This document shows, piece by piece, positions 9,554 to 18,521 of a stretch of DNA of 64,000 nucleotides. Under the pieces are notes generated by a model. It had not been told where the DNA came from. It saw only the letters and a program-made list of their open reading frames with translations, and ran no database searches. This stretch comes from JBGTLU01 sp041743935 (lineage in GTDB: Bacteria; Bacteroidota; Bacteroidia; Sphingobacteriales; Sphingobacteriaceae): positions 1 to 64,000 of the forward strand of contig JBGTLU010000025.1 in the NCBI GenBank assembly GCA_041743935.1, in the 5' to 3' direction. The position numbers and the translations under genes were made by a program. Every line of letters starts with the position of its first letter. Position 1 is the first letter of the stretch.

Positions 9554-10405
9554 ATGGCAAAGCGCGAGTTAGATATCGTAGTAATTTCTGATGTTCATTT
9601 AGGAACATACGGTTGCCAAGCCAAAGAATTGCTAAAATACCTAAAAAGTATAAAGCCCAAAATGTTGGTACTAAATGGCGATATCATAGATATTTGGCAA
9701 TTTAGTAAGAGATATTGGCCCGAGTCGCACATGAAAGTGGTTCGCCGAATTTTAAAATTTGTTGCCGATGGAACCCCTGTTGTGTATCTAACTGGTAATC
9801 ATGATGAGATGCTACGAAAATTCACCGATTTTGAGATGGGTAGTTTATCACTACAAAACCGATTGGTATTAAACTTACCCACCGGCAAAGCCTGGTTTTT
9901 TCATGGCGATGTTTTCGATGTTACCATGAAATACTCTAAATGGTTAGCTAAGTTAGGCGCAATTGGGTATGATGCCCTTATTCTGCTAAATAGTTTTACT
10001 AATTTTTTATTACGGTTGATGGGTAGAGAAAAATATTCGTTCTCTAAAAAAATTAAAAATTCGGTAAAAGGTGCAGTAAAATTTATGAATGATTTTGAAA
10101 TGACTGCAGCCGAAATTGCAATTGATAACGACTATCAATATGTTATCTGCGGGCACATACACACCCCAGAAATGAAAGAAATAGCTACCGAAAACGGCAA
10201 AGTAGTATATTTAAACTCTGGCGATTGGGTAGAGAGTTTAACCGCTTTAGAATATTCTAATAATACTTGGGAGATTTATAAATACAACCCCAGAGATTTT
10301 TCGGTGCCGGATGACGATTTGATTGAAGACGAAGCAGATATTGATAACAAATTAGACATGACTATACTCTATGAAAATATTGTTCGCCATACAGGGAACC
10401 GGTAA
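9554..10405 (+). CDS. LpxH-like UDP-2,3-diacylglucosamine diphosphatase family metallophosphoesterase
   Basis: Calcineurin-type phosphoesterase of 283 residues with all metal motifs: DVHLG (Asp13, His15), NGDIID (Asp43), GNHDE (82-85), FFHGD (His117) and GHIH (His201, His203). LpxH-family enzymes cleave UDP from diacylglucosamine during lipid A synthesis at the inner membrane face. Bacteroidota carry several related proteins, so the lipid A step is likely but not certain. The 3' end overlaps the following glycosyltransferase by 35 bases, suggesting translational coupling. Confidence 0.8.
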   Translation: MAKRELDIVVISDVHLGTYGCQAKELLKYLKSIKPKMLVLNGDIIDIWQFSKRYWPESHMKVVRRILKFVADGTPVVYLTGNHDEMLRKFTDFEMGSLSLQNRLVLNLPTGKAWFFHGDVFDVTMKYSKWLAKLGAIGYDALILLNSFTNFLLRLMGREKYSFSKKIKNSVKGAVKFMNDFEMTAAEIAIDNDYQYVICGHIHTPEMKEIATENGKVVYLNSGDWVESLTALEYSNNTWEIYKYNPRDFSVPDDDLIEDEADIDNKLDMTILYENIVRHTGNR

Positions 10406-11369
10406 TGGGCACATAAGCCGAGCAAGAGACATTATTCCGCATCTACAGAAATACGGAGATTTAGATATTTTGGTGAGCGGTACACAAGCCGAAGTTACCG
10501 TAGGTCATCCGGTAAAGTATCAATTGCACGGATTTAGTTTTGTGTTTGGCAAAAATGGTGGGGTAAATCACTGGGAAACTTTCAGAATCATGAAACTGGG
10601 AACCCTTCGCAAAGACATCAAAAAATTACCTCTAGAAGAATACGATTTAATCATCAATGATTTTGAGCCGGTAACTGCTTGGGCTTGTAAACTACGTAAT
10701 ATCCCATGCGTTGCGCTAAGTCATCAATCGGCTTTTCTCTCTAAAAAAACACCAAGGCCAAAAAGAATCATACCGCACTGGGCAGAGTTGGTTTTAAAAC
10801 ATTATGCCCCGGTAAAAAACGCTATTGGAATTCACTTTAAAGAATACGATGATTTTATTTACACCCCCGTTATACGTAAAGAGATTAGAGAATTAACTCC
10901 CACAAATTTGGGGCATTATACGGTATATCTGCCTGCATATCACGATAAATTATTGGCAGAAAAATTAATCCAAGTAAACAAAGTGAATTGGCATATTTTT
11001 TCTAAACATACCAAAATTGCCTACGAATTTGGCAACGTAAAAGTTGAGCCAATAAGCAACGATGCTTTTAATAAAAGTTTGGCAAGTTGTGAAGGATTAC
11101 TTACTGGAGGCGGTTTTGAGGGCCCGGCCGAAGCCATGTTTTTAGGCAAAAAAGTTATGTCAATACCCATGTTTGATCAATGGGAACAATTATGCAATGC
11201 CGAAGCCATGCGATTAATGGGCGTTCCGATAGTGTATAAAATAGATGATTTTTTTGTTAAGAATGTGCTGGATTGGGTAAAAAACGGGAAAGTAATTCCG
11301 GTTAATTTTGCCGATAGAACCGCAGAGATGGTGGCCGAACTAGTGAATAAATACAGCAGAAAAAATTAA
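10371..11369 (+). CDS. Glycosyltransferase of the GT-B, MJ1255/VC2487-like type
   Basis: A 332-residue GT-B fold enzyme. The N-terminus MKILFAIQGTGNGHISRARD holds the GxGH motif of MurG-like transferases. The C-terminal half has the donor-binding segment GGGFEGPAEAMFLGKKVMSI. This resembles the family of putative glycosyltransferases named after MJ1255/VC2487, whose acceptors are unknown. The start at 10371 lies inside the LpxH-like gene but gives exactly the expected N-terminus, so the 35-base overlap is accepted. Context next to a lipid A phosphoesterase hints at glycolipid modification (inference). Confidence 0.8.
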   Translation: MKILFAIQGTGNGHISRARDIIPHLQKYGDLDILVSGTQAEVTVGHPVKYQLHGFSFVFGKNGGVNHWETFRIMKLGTLRKDIKKLPLEEYDLIINDFEPVTAWACKLRNIPCVALSHQSAFLSKKTPRPKRIIPHWAELVLKHYAPVKNAIGIHFKEYDDFIYTPVIRKEIRELTPTNLGHYTVYLPAYHDKLLAEKLIQVNKVNWHIFSKHTKIAYEFGNVKVEPISNDAFNKSLASCEGLLTGGGFEGPAEAMFLGKKVMSIPMFDQWEQLCNAEAMRLMGVPIVYKIDDFFVKNVLDWVKNGKVIPVNFADRTAEMVAELVNKYSRKN

Positions 11370-11417
11370 GCTATCCATTGCATTATTATGTAATATTGCA
11401 AGGTTAAAAGCCTTGTA

Positions 11418-12401
11418 ATGCTTATAAATTCGTTTCGCAACATTCTTTTTATCAATGTCTTTTATCTGGCGGTAATTGTTTTTTCCCTCCGATATTTAGC
11501 AATATTTAGTGTTTCGGATACGTATTTTCTCGACGCATATCCAACTTATACTACATTCTTAAAAACCTATGGAATTACCTGGTTATTGAATCCAACATTT
11601 ACAGTTTTCATTACTTCGCTTATCATATTCATACAATCATTATTGTTTAATCAGATAATCTCTAAGTACAATTTATTTAATAAAACCACCTTTTTGCCAG
11701 CACTTATGTTTGTGCTACTGTGCAGTTACAGCCCTACATTTTTGGCATTTACCCCCTTGCTTTTCTGTAATTTTCTGATATTATGGCTATTAGATAAAAT
11801 CTTATCCATGTATAAAAGCATTAATACCATGCGAACCACTTTTGATATGGGGTTGATTATTGCACTAGGTACCATGCTTTATTTCCCATTTTGGCCAACT
11901 ATTTTTATTGCGTGGGTGAGCCTTTCGTTATTTAAATCCTTTGCTTGGCGCGAGTGGATTTGTGTGTTGTTCGGATTTATAGCTCCTTTTATTATTCTGG
12001 GTACGTATTATTATGTGAACCATTCCATGGAGATGTTTTTTCAAATCTGGTTACCATTTAAATTCAAGTCAGAGATTAAACTTAATTTTTCGGCACAACA
12101 ATATTTTACCCTAATTCCCATAGCATTGGTTTTATTAGTTTCATTGAATACAGCGCGAGAGAAATATTTTAAACACGTTATACAAGTCAGAAAATCGCAA
12201 CAAATTCTAGTTTTTTTACTTATCTTATTTATGTTTTCTTATTTATTGATTCCAAATATCGGAATTGGTCATTTACTCCTTTTGGCAGCTCCATTATCTG
12301 TTTTTTTAACCCTGTTTTTTGTCACTTCAAAAAAGCGATGGTTTTATGAATTTATGTTTGTTTTATTATTGGCTTCGGTTCTATATTTTCAAACACTATA
12401 A
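11418..12401 (+). CDS. Polytopic membrane protein, DUF6427-like
   Basis: A 327-residue integral membrane protein with roughly eight to ten hydrophobic helices and short basic loops (for example around FKSFAWREW). It resembles Bacteroidota membrane proteins catalogued as DUF6427, with no known activity. I base this on overall appearance, so the family name is tentative. The gene lies between the glycosyltransferase and purQ, and its start codon sits at the foot of a potential RNA hairpin (11395-11419). Signs of transfer or damage: none seen. Confidence 0.65.
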   Translation: MLINSFRNILFINVFYLAVIVFSLRYLAIFSVSDTYFLDAYPTYTTFLKTYGITWLLNPTFTVFITSLIIFIQSLLFNQIISKYNLFNKTTFLPALMFVLLCSYSPTFLAFTPLLFCNFLILWLLDKILSMYKSINTMRTTFDMGLIIALGTMLYFPFWPTIFIAWVSLSLFKSFAWREWICVLFGFIAPFIILGTYYYVNHSMEMFFQIWLPFKFKSEIKLNFSAQQYFTLIPIALVLLVSLNTAREKYFKHVIQVRKSQQILVFLLILFMFSYLLIPNIGIGHLLLLAAPLSVFLTLFFVTSKKRWFYEFMFVLLLASVLYFQTL

Positions 12402-12412
12402 ATAAAAAATTT

Positions 12413-12420
12413 TAGCTTTG
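12413..12420 (+). promoter_or_regulatory. Candidate Bacteroidota -7 promoter box before purQ
   Basis: TAGCTTTG matches the Bacteroidota sigma -7 consensus TAnnTTTG exactly. It lies only four bases before the purQ ATG at 12425, which would give a leaderless or nearly leaderless transcript. No good TTTG -33 element is at the usual distance, so this is tentative. Confidence 0.35.
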
Positions 12421-12424
12421 TGCC

Positions 12425-13117
12425 ATGAAATTTGGCGTTGTAGTTTTTCCTGGTTCTAATTGTGACCACGATACATTATATCTTTTACAAAATCAACTCG
12501 GACAGCAAGTTGTGGAACTTTGGCATAAAGACCATAGTTTGCAAGGAGCTGATTTTATCATACTTCCGGGCGGATTTTCTTATGGAGATTATTTACGTTC
12601 GGGTGCAATTGCCAGATTTTCTCCCATCATGCAAGAAGTAATAACTTTTGCCAATGCTGGCGGTTATTTAATGGGAATTTGCAACGGTTTTCAGATTTTG
12701 TGCGAAGCAGGCTTATTGCCTGGTGCATTATTACACAACCAACACCGAAAGTTTATTTGTAATAATATCTACCTAAAAGCACAAACCCAAAATTCATTAC
12801 TTACCTCCCAACTAGATTTAGATAAAGTTCTTAAAGTGCCAATAGCACATGGCGAAGGTAATTTCTTTGCCGATGCAGAGGTTTTACAATCTATAAACGA
12901 TAACGAGCAAGTTCTTTTTCGCTATTGCGATGCCGACGGTAATAGTACGACAGAATCTAACCCTAATGGCTCAGCACAAAATATTGCCGGTATTTGTAAT
13001 AAGAACAGAAATGTGTTTGGCCTAATGCCACACCCAGAACGCGCAGCAAACCCTATTTTGGGCAACTCCGATGGTTTGGCCGTGTTTGAGTCTATTTTAT
13101 CCACCGTAAAAGTTTAA
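12425..13117 (+). CDS. purQ: Phosphoribosylformylglycinamidine synthase subunit PurQ
   Basis: Glutamine amidotransferase subunit of the fourth step of purine synthesis; it supplies ammonia to PurL for making FGAM. The 230 residues match the small PurQ family: VVVFPGSNCDHDT start, GGFSYGDYLRSG, nucleophile Cys86 in GICNGFQ, and MPHPER holding the catalytic His near the end. The presence of a separate PurQ implies a PurS/small PurL arrangement elsewhere in the genome (family knowledge). It begins a cluster with coaX nine bases after its stop. Confidence 0.95.
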   Translation: MKFGVVVFPGSNCDHDTLYLLQNQLGQQVVELWHKDHSLQGADFIILPGGFSYGDYLRSGAIARFSPIMQEVITFANAGGYLMGICNGFQILCEAGLLPGALLHNQHRKFICNNIYLKAQTQNSLLTSQLDLDKVLKVPIAHGEGNFFADAEVLQSINDNEQVLFRYCDADGNSTTESNPNGSAQNIAGICNKNRNVFGLMPHPERAANPILGNSDGLAVFESILSTVKV

Positions 13118-13126
13118 ATAACCAAG

Positions 13127-13867
13127 ATGAATTTGGTTATTGATATTGGGAATACTAGAGTAAAGGCTGCAATTTTCAATGGAGATGAATTAGTAGATTT
13201 ATTCACTACAGATTCTACTAATCCTACCTTGTTGCTTCCATTCATAGAAAAACATCAACCAAATAAGTGTATTATTAGCAGCGTTTCTAAAGACAAAACA
13301 AACTACGTGCAATTTTTGCAAACGTATGCCGATGTGTTACTTTTTCAGAGCAATTACAAATTGCCCATTGATAACCTGTACCAAAGTATAAATAGCTTAG
13401 GCACCGATCGTTTAGCAGCTATTGTAGGAGCCTCTTCACATCTAGCAGATACAAATGTTTTGGTTATAAATGCCGGTACTTGTATTACTTATGATTTTTT
13501 GAATAAGAATAAACAATATCTAGGCGGTGCAATAAGCACCGGATTAGAAATGAGATTTAAAGCATTAAATACTTTCACAGAACAACTTCCGTTGATAGCC
13601 TACCAACCCGATTTTATGGATTTAATTGGTAATACTACAGAAAATTCAATACGATCAGGCGTGCAAATAGGCATGGTTACAGAAATAGAGGGAATAATAA
13701 ACCGATATAACGAGGCATATAGCCCACTTTCTGTAATAATTACAGGCGGAGACACAAACTTTTTGGTGAGTAGCCTTAAAAATAGCATTTTTGCTCCCCA
13801 AATACTATACGACCCACAGCTTGTATTAAAAGGTCTGAATAAAATTCTAACATTACATCATGCTTAA
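13127..13867 (+). CDS. coaX: Type III pantothenate kinase
   Basis: Phosphorylates pantothenate in the first step of coenzyme A synthesis. The 246-residue protein shows the ASKHA-fold phosphate loop DIGNTRVK (6-13), the pantothenate-binding GTDR (92-95), and AGTCITYDF (116-124) with its conserved Asp. It also has GGAISTGLEMR and the late GNTTENSIRSG block. Type III kinases need a monovalent cation and are not feedback-inhibited by CoA (family knowledge). The gene overlaps the following outer-membrane protein by eight bases, a coupling common in this phylum. Confidence 0.95.
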   Translation: MNLVIDIGNTRVKAAIFNGDELVDLFTTDSTNPTLLLPFIEKHQPNKCIISSVSKDKTNYVQFLQTYADVLLFQSNYKLPIDNLYQSINSLGTDRLAAIVGASSHLADTNVLVINAGTCITYDFLNKNKQYLGGAISTGLEMRFKALNTFTEQLPLIAYQPDFMDLIGNTTENSIRSGVQIGMVTEIEGIINRYNEAYSPLSVIITGGDTNFLVSSLKNSIFAPQILYDPQLVLKGLNKILTLHHA

Positions 13868-15137
13868 CATAGCAAAAAAAATAGGTTTACTTGTATTTAT
13901 TACAGGATTTGCAGTTTCAACTGCTACAGCTCAATCTACCACTAGTTCTCCTTATTCCAGGTTTGGGATAGGGCAACCACAAAAAGATTATTTTGTGCAA
14001 TCGGTAGGTATGGGTGGTATTTCTCAAGGATTTCGGAATTTTGCATCCATCAATTTTGCAAATCCCGCATCGTTTTCGGCTATAAAACTTACCTCTATTG
14101 ATGCCGGTTTATTTGGTGGATTTACCAATTTAGCTAAAGGTACCAATGCAGAAGGTAGCTACGATTATTCCATCAGCCATTTAGCTTTAGCATTTCCGGT
14201 TTCAGAAAAATCTGGTGTAAGTGTAGGTATTGTTCCATTGTCTAATACAGGTTATCAGGTTATTAATTTTGGCATGGTTGGGAACCAAGATGTGGCTTTT
14301 TTAAGTACCGGCGAGGGTGGTCTTTCACAGTTTTACCTAGGTGCGGGCTACACCATTGCAGAGAACCTATCCATTGGAGCTAATTTAATTTATGTATTTG
14401 GCAATATTAAACAACGATTAGCGGCTGAATATCTGAACGACCCCGAAACGTTAAATAGTAGAACTACCAATAACTCAAATTTGGGTGGTTTGAACATTAA
14501 ATTAGGCATACAATATCATAAGGTATTAAATGAAAAAGATTATTTGGTGATTGGATATACCGGCTCTGCCAATGCAAAAATGGATACACGGAGTGATTTT
14601 TTGATTGAAAGGTACGAGAAAAACTTTTTAACCGACGGCGAAAATGTTTTAGATACTGTTGAATTTCGTGAGCGCCAAATGGGCAGCGCCACTATTCCGG
14701 GTTCACACACCATTGGGTTTTTATATCAAAAAGACACTAAGCTTACCGTAGGTTTAGATGTAAACTTTACCAATTGGAGCGCATTTAAATTAAATAATAA
14801 TGACCCCGGTTTTAAGAACAGTATACGAGTTGGTGCCGGATTACAATACACCCCCGATGTTTTTGCTGTGACCAATTATTTCAACATAGTAGATTACCGA
14901 TTAGGGATAAATTACAATAAATCTTACCTCGAATTAAATAATAAGTCAATAAACCAAGTTGCGGTAACCGGCGGATTAGGATTACCTATTCTTCGCTCAG
15001 CATCTAAGATCAACTTAGGACTAGAACTTGGCCAGCGTGGCACAAAACAAAATAATTTAGTTAGAGAAAGATTTGCAGTTTTTCATCTAGGGGTAACCTT
15101 TAACGATAGATGGTTTGTAAAACGATTATTTGATTAA
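13860..15137 (+). CDS. Outer-membrane beta-barrel protein
   Basis: A 425-residue protein with a standard signal peptide (residues 1-25, cleavage after ATAQ), then a long series of alternating amphipathic strands ending RWFVKRLFD. This is the look of a porin-like barrel, related to the FadL/OmpP1 group in overall appearance (for example SSPYSRFGIGQPQ and the GGISQGFRNFASINFANPAS start). Its place between coaX and lptC is a recurring Bacteroidota order. Transport substrate unknown. The ATG at 13860 overlaps the coaX end. Confidence 0.75.
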   Translation: MLNIAKKIGLLVFITGFAVSTATAQSTTSSPYSRFGIGQPQKDYFVQSVGMGGISQGFRNFASINFANPASFSAIKLTSIDAGLFGGFTNLAKGTNAEGSYDYSISHLALAFPVSEKSGVSVGIVPLSNTGYQVINFGMVGNQDVAFLSTGEGGLSQFYLGAGYTIAENLSIGANLIYVFGNIKQRLAAEYLNDPETLNSRTTNNSNLGGLNIKLGIQYHKVLNEKDYLVIGYTGSANAKMDTRSDFLIERYEKNFLTDGENVLDTVEFRERQMGSATIPGSHTIGFLYQKDTKLTVGLDVNFTNWSAFKLNNNDPGFKNSIRVGAGLQYTPDVFAVTNYFNIVDYRLGINYNKSYLELNNKSINQVAVTGGLGLPILRSASKINLGLELGQRGTKQNNLVRERFAVFHLGVTFNDRWFVKRLFD

Positions 15138-15149
15138 TTACATAATCCG

Positions 15150-15692
15150 GTGAGATTATCTGCAACTTGGGTTTTACTTTTGATTTTTGGTTTGTTTTCA
15201 TCCTGCGAAAACGATTTAGAAAAAGTAGAACGAATCAGTCAATTAAGTTCAGGAATACCGGTAGAAACAAGTCGCGATATAGAAATACTATTTAGCGATT
15301 CTGCTTTAGTAAGAGCCAGATTGATCAGTCCATTATTTCTCACATTCAAAACAAGCAAACCTTACCAAGTAGCCCCAATTGGTTTAGAAATACAGTTTTT
15401 ATCCAAAGAAAAAGAGATTGTAAGTAATCTTACAGCCAAATACGGCAAACGTTCTCAATGGGAACGATTAGTAGAAGTGCGAGACAGTGTGGTGGTAATT
15501 AACACACAAAACGAGAAATTGGAAACAGAACAACTCACTTGGGATGAACAAAAAAAAATTATTTACACCGATAAATTTGTAAAAATTACAACGGCTGATA
15601 AAATTTTACAAGGCTACGGATTAGAAGCAAACGAAGATTTTTCGAAGTACAAAATTTTGCGATTAAGTGGTGTAATTAGTTTAAAAGAATAG
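15150..15692 (+). CDS. lptC: LPS export lipoprotein LptC
   Basis: Component of the LptB2FGC-A bridge that carries lipopolysaccharide from inner to outer membrane. The 180-residue protein begins with GTG, has a lipobox ending at Cys19 (FGLFSSC), and then a beta-jellyroll domain with LFSDSALVRARLISP and the LTWDEQKKIIYT segment typical of LptC/OstA folds. Bacteroidota LptC proteins are lipoproteins, unlike the single-helix E. coli form. Twelve bases separate it from the outer-membrane gene upstream, implying one operon. Confidence 0.85.
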   Translation: MRLSATWVLLLIFGLFSSCENDLEKVERISQLSSGIPVETSRDIEILFSDSALVRARLISPLFLTFKTSKPYQVAPIGLEIQFLSKEKEIVSNLTAKYGKRSQWERLVEVRDSVVVINTQNEKLETEQLTWDEQKKIIYTDKFVKITTADKILQGYGLEANEDFSKYKILRLSGVISLKE

Positions 15693-15737
15693 TTAGAAAT
15701 CACCCAAAAATAGCGCATAATCATTTCGAAAAATTTG

Positions 15738-15745
15738 TATCTTGC
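15738..15745 (+). promoter_or_regulatory. Weak candidate -7 box before the foldase gene
   Basis: TATCTTGC followed by GCCC resembles the Bacteroidota TAnnTTTG element (six of eight positions) and lies 37 bases upstream of the first ATG of the foldase gene. No convincing -33 TTTG was found, so support is limited. Confidence 0.3.
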
Positions 15746-15782
15746 GCCCTCATTTTTAAGAAGTAAATATTAAGAAATTGTT

Positions 15783-17891
15783 ATGGTAATGAACTTTTTG
15801 CGCGAACGCGCAGGTTTTATTTTGATTGGATTTATAGGTTTAGCAATTGTTGCTTTCATCTTCTCTGATTTTTCACAAAGCTCTCAACCTTTTATAGCAG
15901 AAGCCCAGAGCGAGATTGCCAGCATTGCTGGTGAAGATATTTCTTATGTAGAATTTGACAACCGTTTGCAACTAAACATCGCCAATTTTAAAGCACAAAC
16001 ACAACAGAACAATGTTTCGCCAGAAATGAATGCTTATTTCGTTGATCAAACTTGGGATCAGCTAGTACGCGAAACCATTATGAATAAGCAGTTAAAAAAA
16101 TCTGGCATTACGGTTAGTCCGGATGAATTATTTGACATGGTGCAAGGCAGAAACATACATCCTGCTGTTCGTCAAACATTCGCAAACCCACAAACCGGAT
16201 TCTTTGATCCGCAATTAGTAATTAACTTTTTACGTACCATGGATCAGCAAGATCCATCGGGTAACATGCGAGTACAATGGTTAGATTTTGAGAAAAAACT
16301 AATACAAGATCGTGCCATGCAGAAATACAATAATCTTATTCGCAATAGCTTGTATGTTACCAACCTCGAAATTCAAAACAGTAACGTAAACTCTAACCGT
16401 ACGGCCAATGTAACCTTTGCCTTAATGGAAATTACTTCGGTACCGGATAGTCTAATAAAAGTTACCGATAGCGATATTCAAAAATATTACAAAGAGAACA
16501 AATACAAATACCGTCAAAAAGATCCAGTTCGTTCTTTTGAATACATCGTTTTTGATTTAAACCCATCCTCGGTAGATAGTGCAAATGCTTTAAAAGAAAT
16601 AGAATCTTTAACAGAAGAATTTAGAACCACTACCAACGATTCGCTATTTGCTGCAATTAATGCCGATACCAAAACTCCGATAGATTTTACTAAGTCTGAC
16701 TTACTTTCTCCTGAATTAAACACCAATTTAGCTAATGCCGTTAAAGGAACCATTTACGGACCATACTTTGATAATGGTGCATTTAGAGTTGCAAAACTTT
16801 TGGATATAAAAACATTACCCGATTCAGTACGTGCAAGTCATATCTTAATTAGTACGCAAAATGGTGGAGGTACTGCTTTTGGTAGAGCAAAATTAGATAG
16901 CTTAAAAAATTTAGTGACAAGCGGCAAAGCAAAATTTGAAGATTTAGCTATTGCAAATTCAAACGATGGATCTGCAGATAAAGGCGGTGATTTAGGATAT
17001 TTTGGCAGAGAAGCCATGGTAAAACCATTTGCCGACGCTTGTTTTGAAAATAGAACTGGAGATTTGATTATTGTAGATAGTCAGTTTGGCTCGCACTTAA
17101 TTCTAATCAAAGACCAGAAAAACTTTAACAAACAGGTAAAAATTGCAACGGTTGACAGATTATTGGAGCCTAGCCAATTGAGTCGCCAAAACGCTTTTGC
17201 CAAAGCCAATGAATTTTTAGCCAACAGTAATGACGGCAAGCGCTTTACCGAAGCTGCAGAAGAAGCTGGATTAGTAAAACGCTTAGCAGATAATGTAAAA
17301 GAAATCGACCAATTTGTTGCCGGAATTGAAAGTCCAAGGCCAGTTGTTCAATGGGCTTTCCGAGCTAAAATCGGAGAACTATCTACCATTTTTGAGCAAG
17401 AAAACAAGTACATCGTTGCTCGCTTAACACAAATAAGAGACCAAGGATTTGTGGCACTAGAGTACATTCGATTTGAGATTGAATCTTACGTTCGTGTACA
17501 GAAAAAAGGGGAATATTTACTTAAACAAGCCAACGAAAAAGCCGCCGGTATAACCTCAATAGAACAATTTGCTCAGGCAAACCAGTTGTTTACTAGAACA
17601 GATTCTGCTTTAATTTTTAGCAACCCATTGCTAAATGGTTTAGGCAGAGAAGCAAATTTATTTGGTAAGATATTTACAGCCGAAGTTGGCAAAATATCAG
17701 CACCAATTTTAGGAGATAGGGGAGTTTATATATTTAAAGTAAATTCATTTACAGAAGCACCTGTATTAAATGACGTAACCAACATGAGAACTTTCATGAT
17801 TACTAATCTACGTCAACGAGCAGAGCAAGCTGCATTTGAAGCACTTAAAGAAAATGCTAAAATCGTAGATAGAAGAGGTAAATTCTTCTAG
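15783..17891 (+). CDS. PpiD/SurA-type periplasmic peptidyl-prolyl isomerase
   Basis: Membrane-anchored periplasmic chaperone of 702 residues that helps outer-membrane proteins fold. Residues about 9-28 form a signal anchor (AGFILIGFIGLAIVAFIF). A SurA-N-like segment follows, and a parvulin domain lies near residues 350-445, with RASHILIST, FEDLAIANSNDGSADKGGDLGYF and FGSHLILI. A second ATG two codons downstream (15789) is an equally possible start. The gene follows lptC, which fits a shared role in outer-membrane assembly. PpiD is the closer architecture because of the uncleaved anchor. Confidence 0.88.
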   Translation: MVMNFLRERAGFILIGFIGLAIVAFIFSDFSQSSQPFIAEAQSEIASIAGEDISYVEFDNRLQLNIANFKAQTQQNNVSPEMNAYFVDQTWDQLVRETIMNKQLKKSGITVSPDELFDMVQGRNIHPAVRQTFANPQTGFFDPQLVINFLRTMDQQDPSGNMRVQWLDFEKKLIQDRAMQKYNNLIRNSLYVTNLEIQNSNVNSNRTANVTFALMEITSVPDSLIKVTDSDIQKYYKENKYKYRQKDPVRSFEYIVFDLNPSSVDSANALKEIESLTEEFRTTTNDSLFAAINADTKTPIDFTKSDLLSPELNTNLANAVKGTIYGPYFDNGAFRVAKLLDIKTLPDSVRASHILISTQNGGGTAFGRAKLDSLKNLVTSGKAKFEDLAIANSNDGSADKGGDLGYFGREAMVKPFADACFENRTGDLIIVDSQFGSHLILIKDQKNFNKQVKIATVDRLLEPSQLSRQNAFAKANEFLANSNDGKRFTEAAEEAGLVKRLADNVKEIDQFVAGIESPRPVVQWAFRAKIGELSTIFEQENKYIVARLTQIRDQGFVALEYIRFEIESYVRVQKKGEYLLKQANEKAAGITSIEQFAQANQLFTRTDSALIFSNPLLNGLGREANLFGKIFTAEVGKISAPILGDRGVYIFKVNSFTEAPVLNDVTNMRTFMITNLRQRAEQAAFEALKENAKIVDRRGKFF

Positions 17892-17913
17892 TCTAAAATA
17901 ACTCAGATTATTT

Positions 17914-17963
17914 AAATCTAAAGAGGAAACTATTTGTTATAGAAGTACTCTTTAGATTTTTTA
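17914..17963 (+). terminator. Hairpin and T-rich tract after the foldase gene
   Basis: AAATCTAAAGAG (17914-17925) pairs with CTCTTTAGATTT (17948-17959), a 12-bp stem with a long 22-base loop, followed by TTTTAATTTT. Placement 22 bases after the foldase stop and before a new gene supports a Rho-independent terminator. Confidence 0.55.
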
Positions 17964-17975
17964 ATTTTACAACAA

Positions 17976-18491
17976 ATGGAAATTCAAGAAAATATAACCA
18001 ACAAAGTGGCAAACAGCGGTTTGGTTACTATAGACCTTTCCAAATATATACCCAAAGGTGATCGAGTGGTCCTAGATATTAAAGACCAACTTTTTCAGGG
18101 TTTAATTTTGCGGGAGAAAGATTTCCGAGAATTCATCAAAAATCAGGATTGGAGTACATACCAAGACAAATTAGTGGCCTTAACCTGTAGCACAGATGCC
18201 ATAGTACCAACCTGGGCCTTTATGTTATTGGCTACTAAATTAGAACCTTATGCTAAAAGATTGGTCTTTGGTAATTTAGAAGCTCTAAACACCTTGCTTT
18301 TCGAAGAAGCAATACAAAACATCGACCTAAAACAATATACCGACCAAAGAATTGTAATAAAAGGCTGTGCCGATGAAAATGTTCCTGTATCTGCCTATAT
18401 CACCATTACTGCAGCACTACGCCCCATTGCTAAGAGTATAATGTATGGCGAACCATGCTCAACTGTTCCTCTTTATAAACGTAAAGATTGA
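17976..18491 (+). CDS. DUF2480 family protein
   Basis: A 171-residue cytosolic protein recognisable as DUF2480, a family largely restricted to Bacteroidota. Typical blocks are KVANSGLVTIDLSKY near the start, KDQLFQGLILREKDFREF, then ALTCSTDAIVPTWAFMLLA and the ending IMYGEPCSTVPLYKRK. Two cysteines (in LTCS and EPCS) are conserved in the family as I know it. Its function is unknown. It follows a terminator-like hairpin and starts a short run with the DUF3108 and DUF3109 genes. Confidence 0.88.
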   Translation: MEIQENITNKVANSGLVTIDLSKYIPKGDRVVLDIKDQLFQGLILREKDFREFIKNQDWSTYQDKLVALTCSTDAIVPTWAFMLLATKLEPYAKRLVFGNLEALNTLLFEEAIQNIDLKQYTDQRIVIKGCADENVPVSAYITITAALRPIAKSIMYGEPCSTVPLYKRKD

Positions 18492-18521
18492 TTTGGACCG
18501 TTTTTTGCAACTGGCATAATC

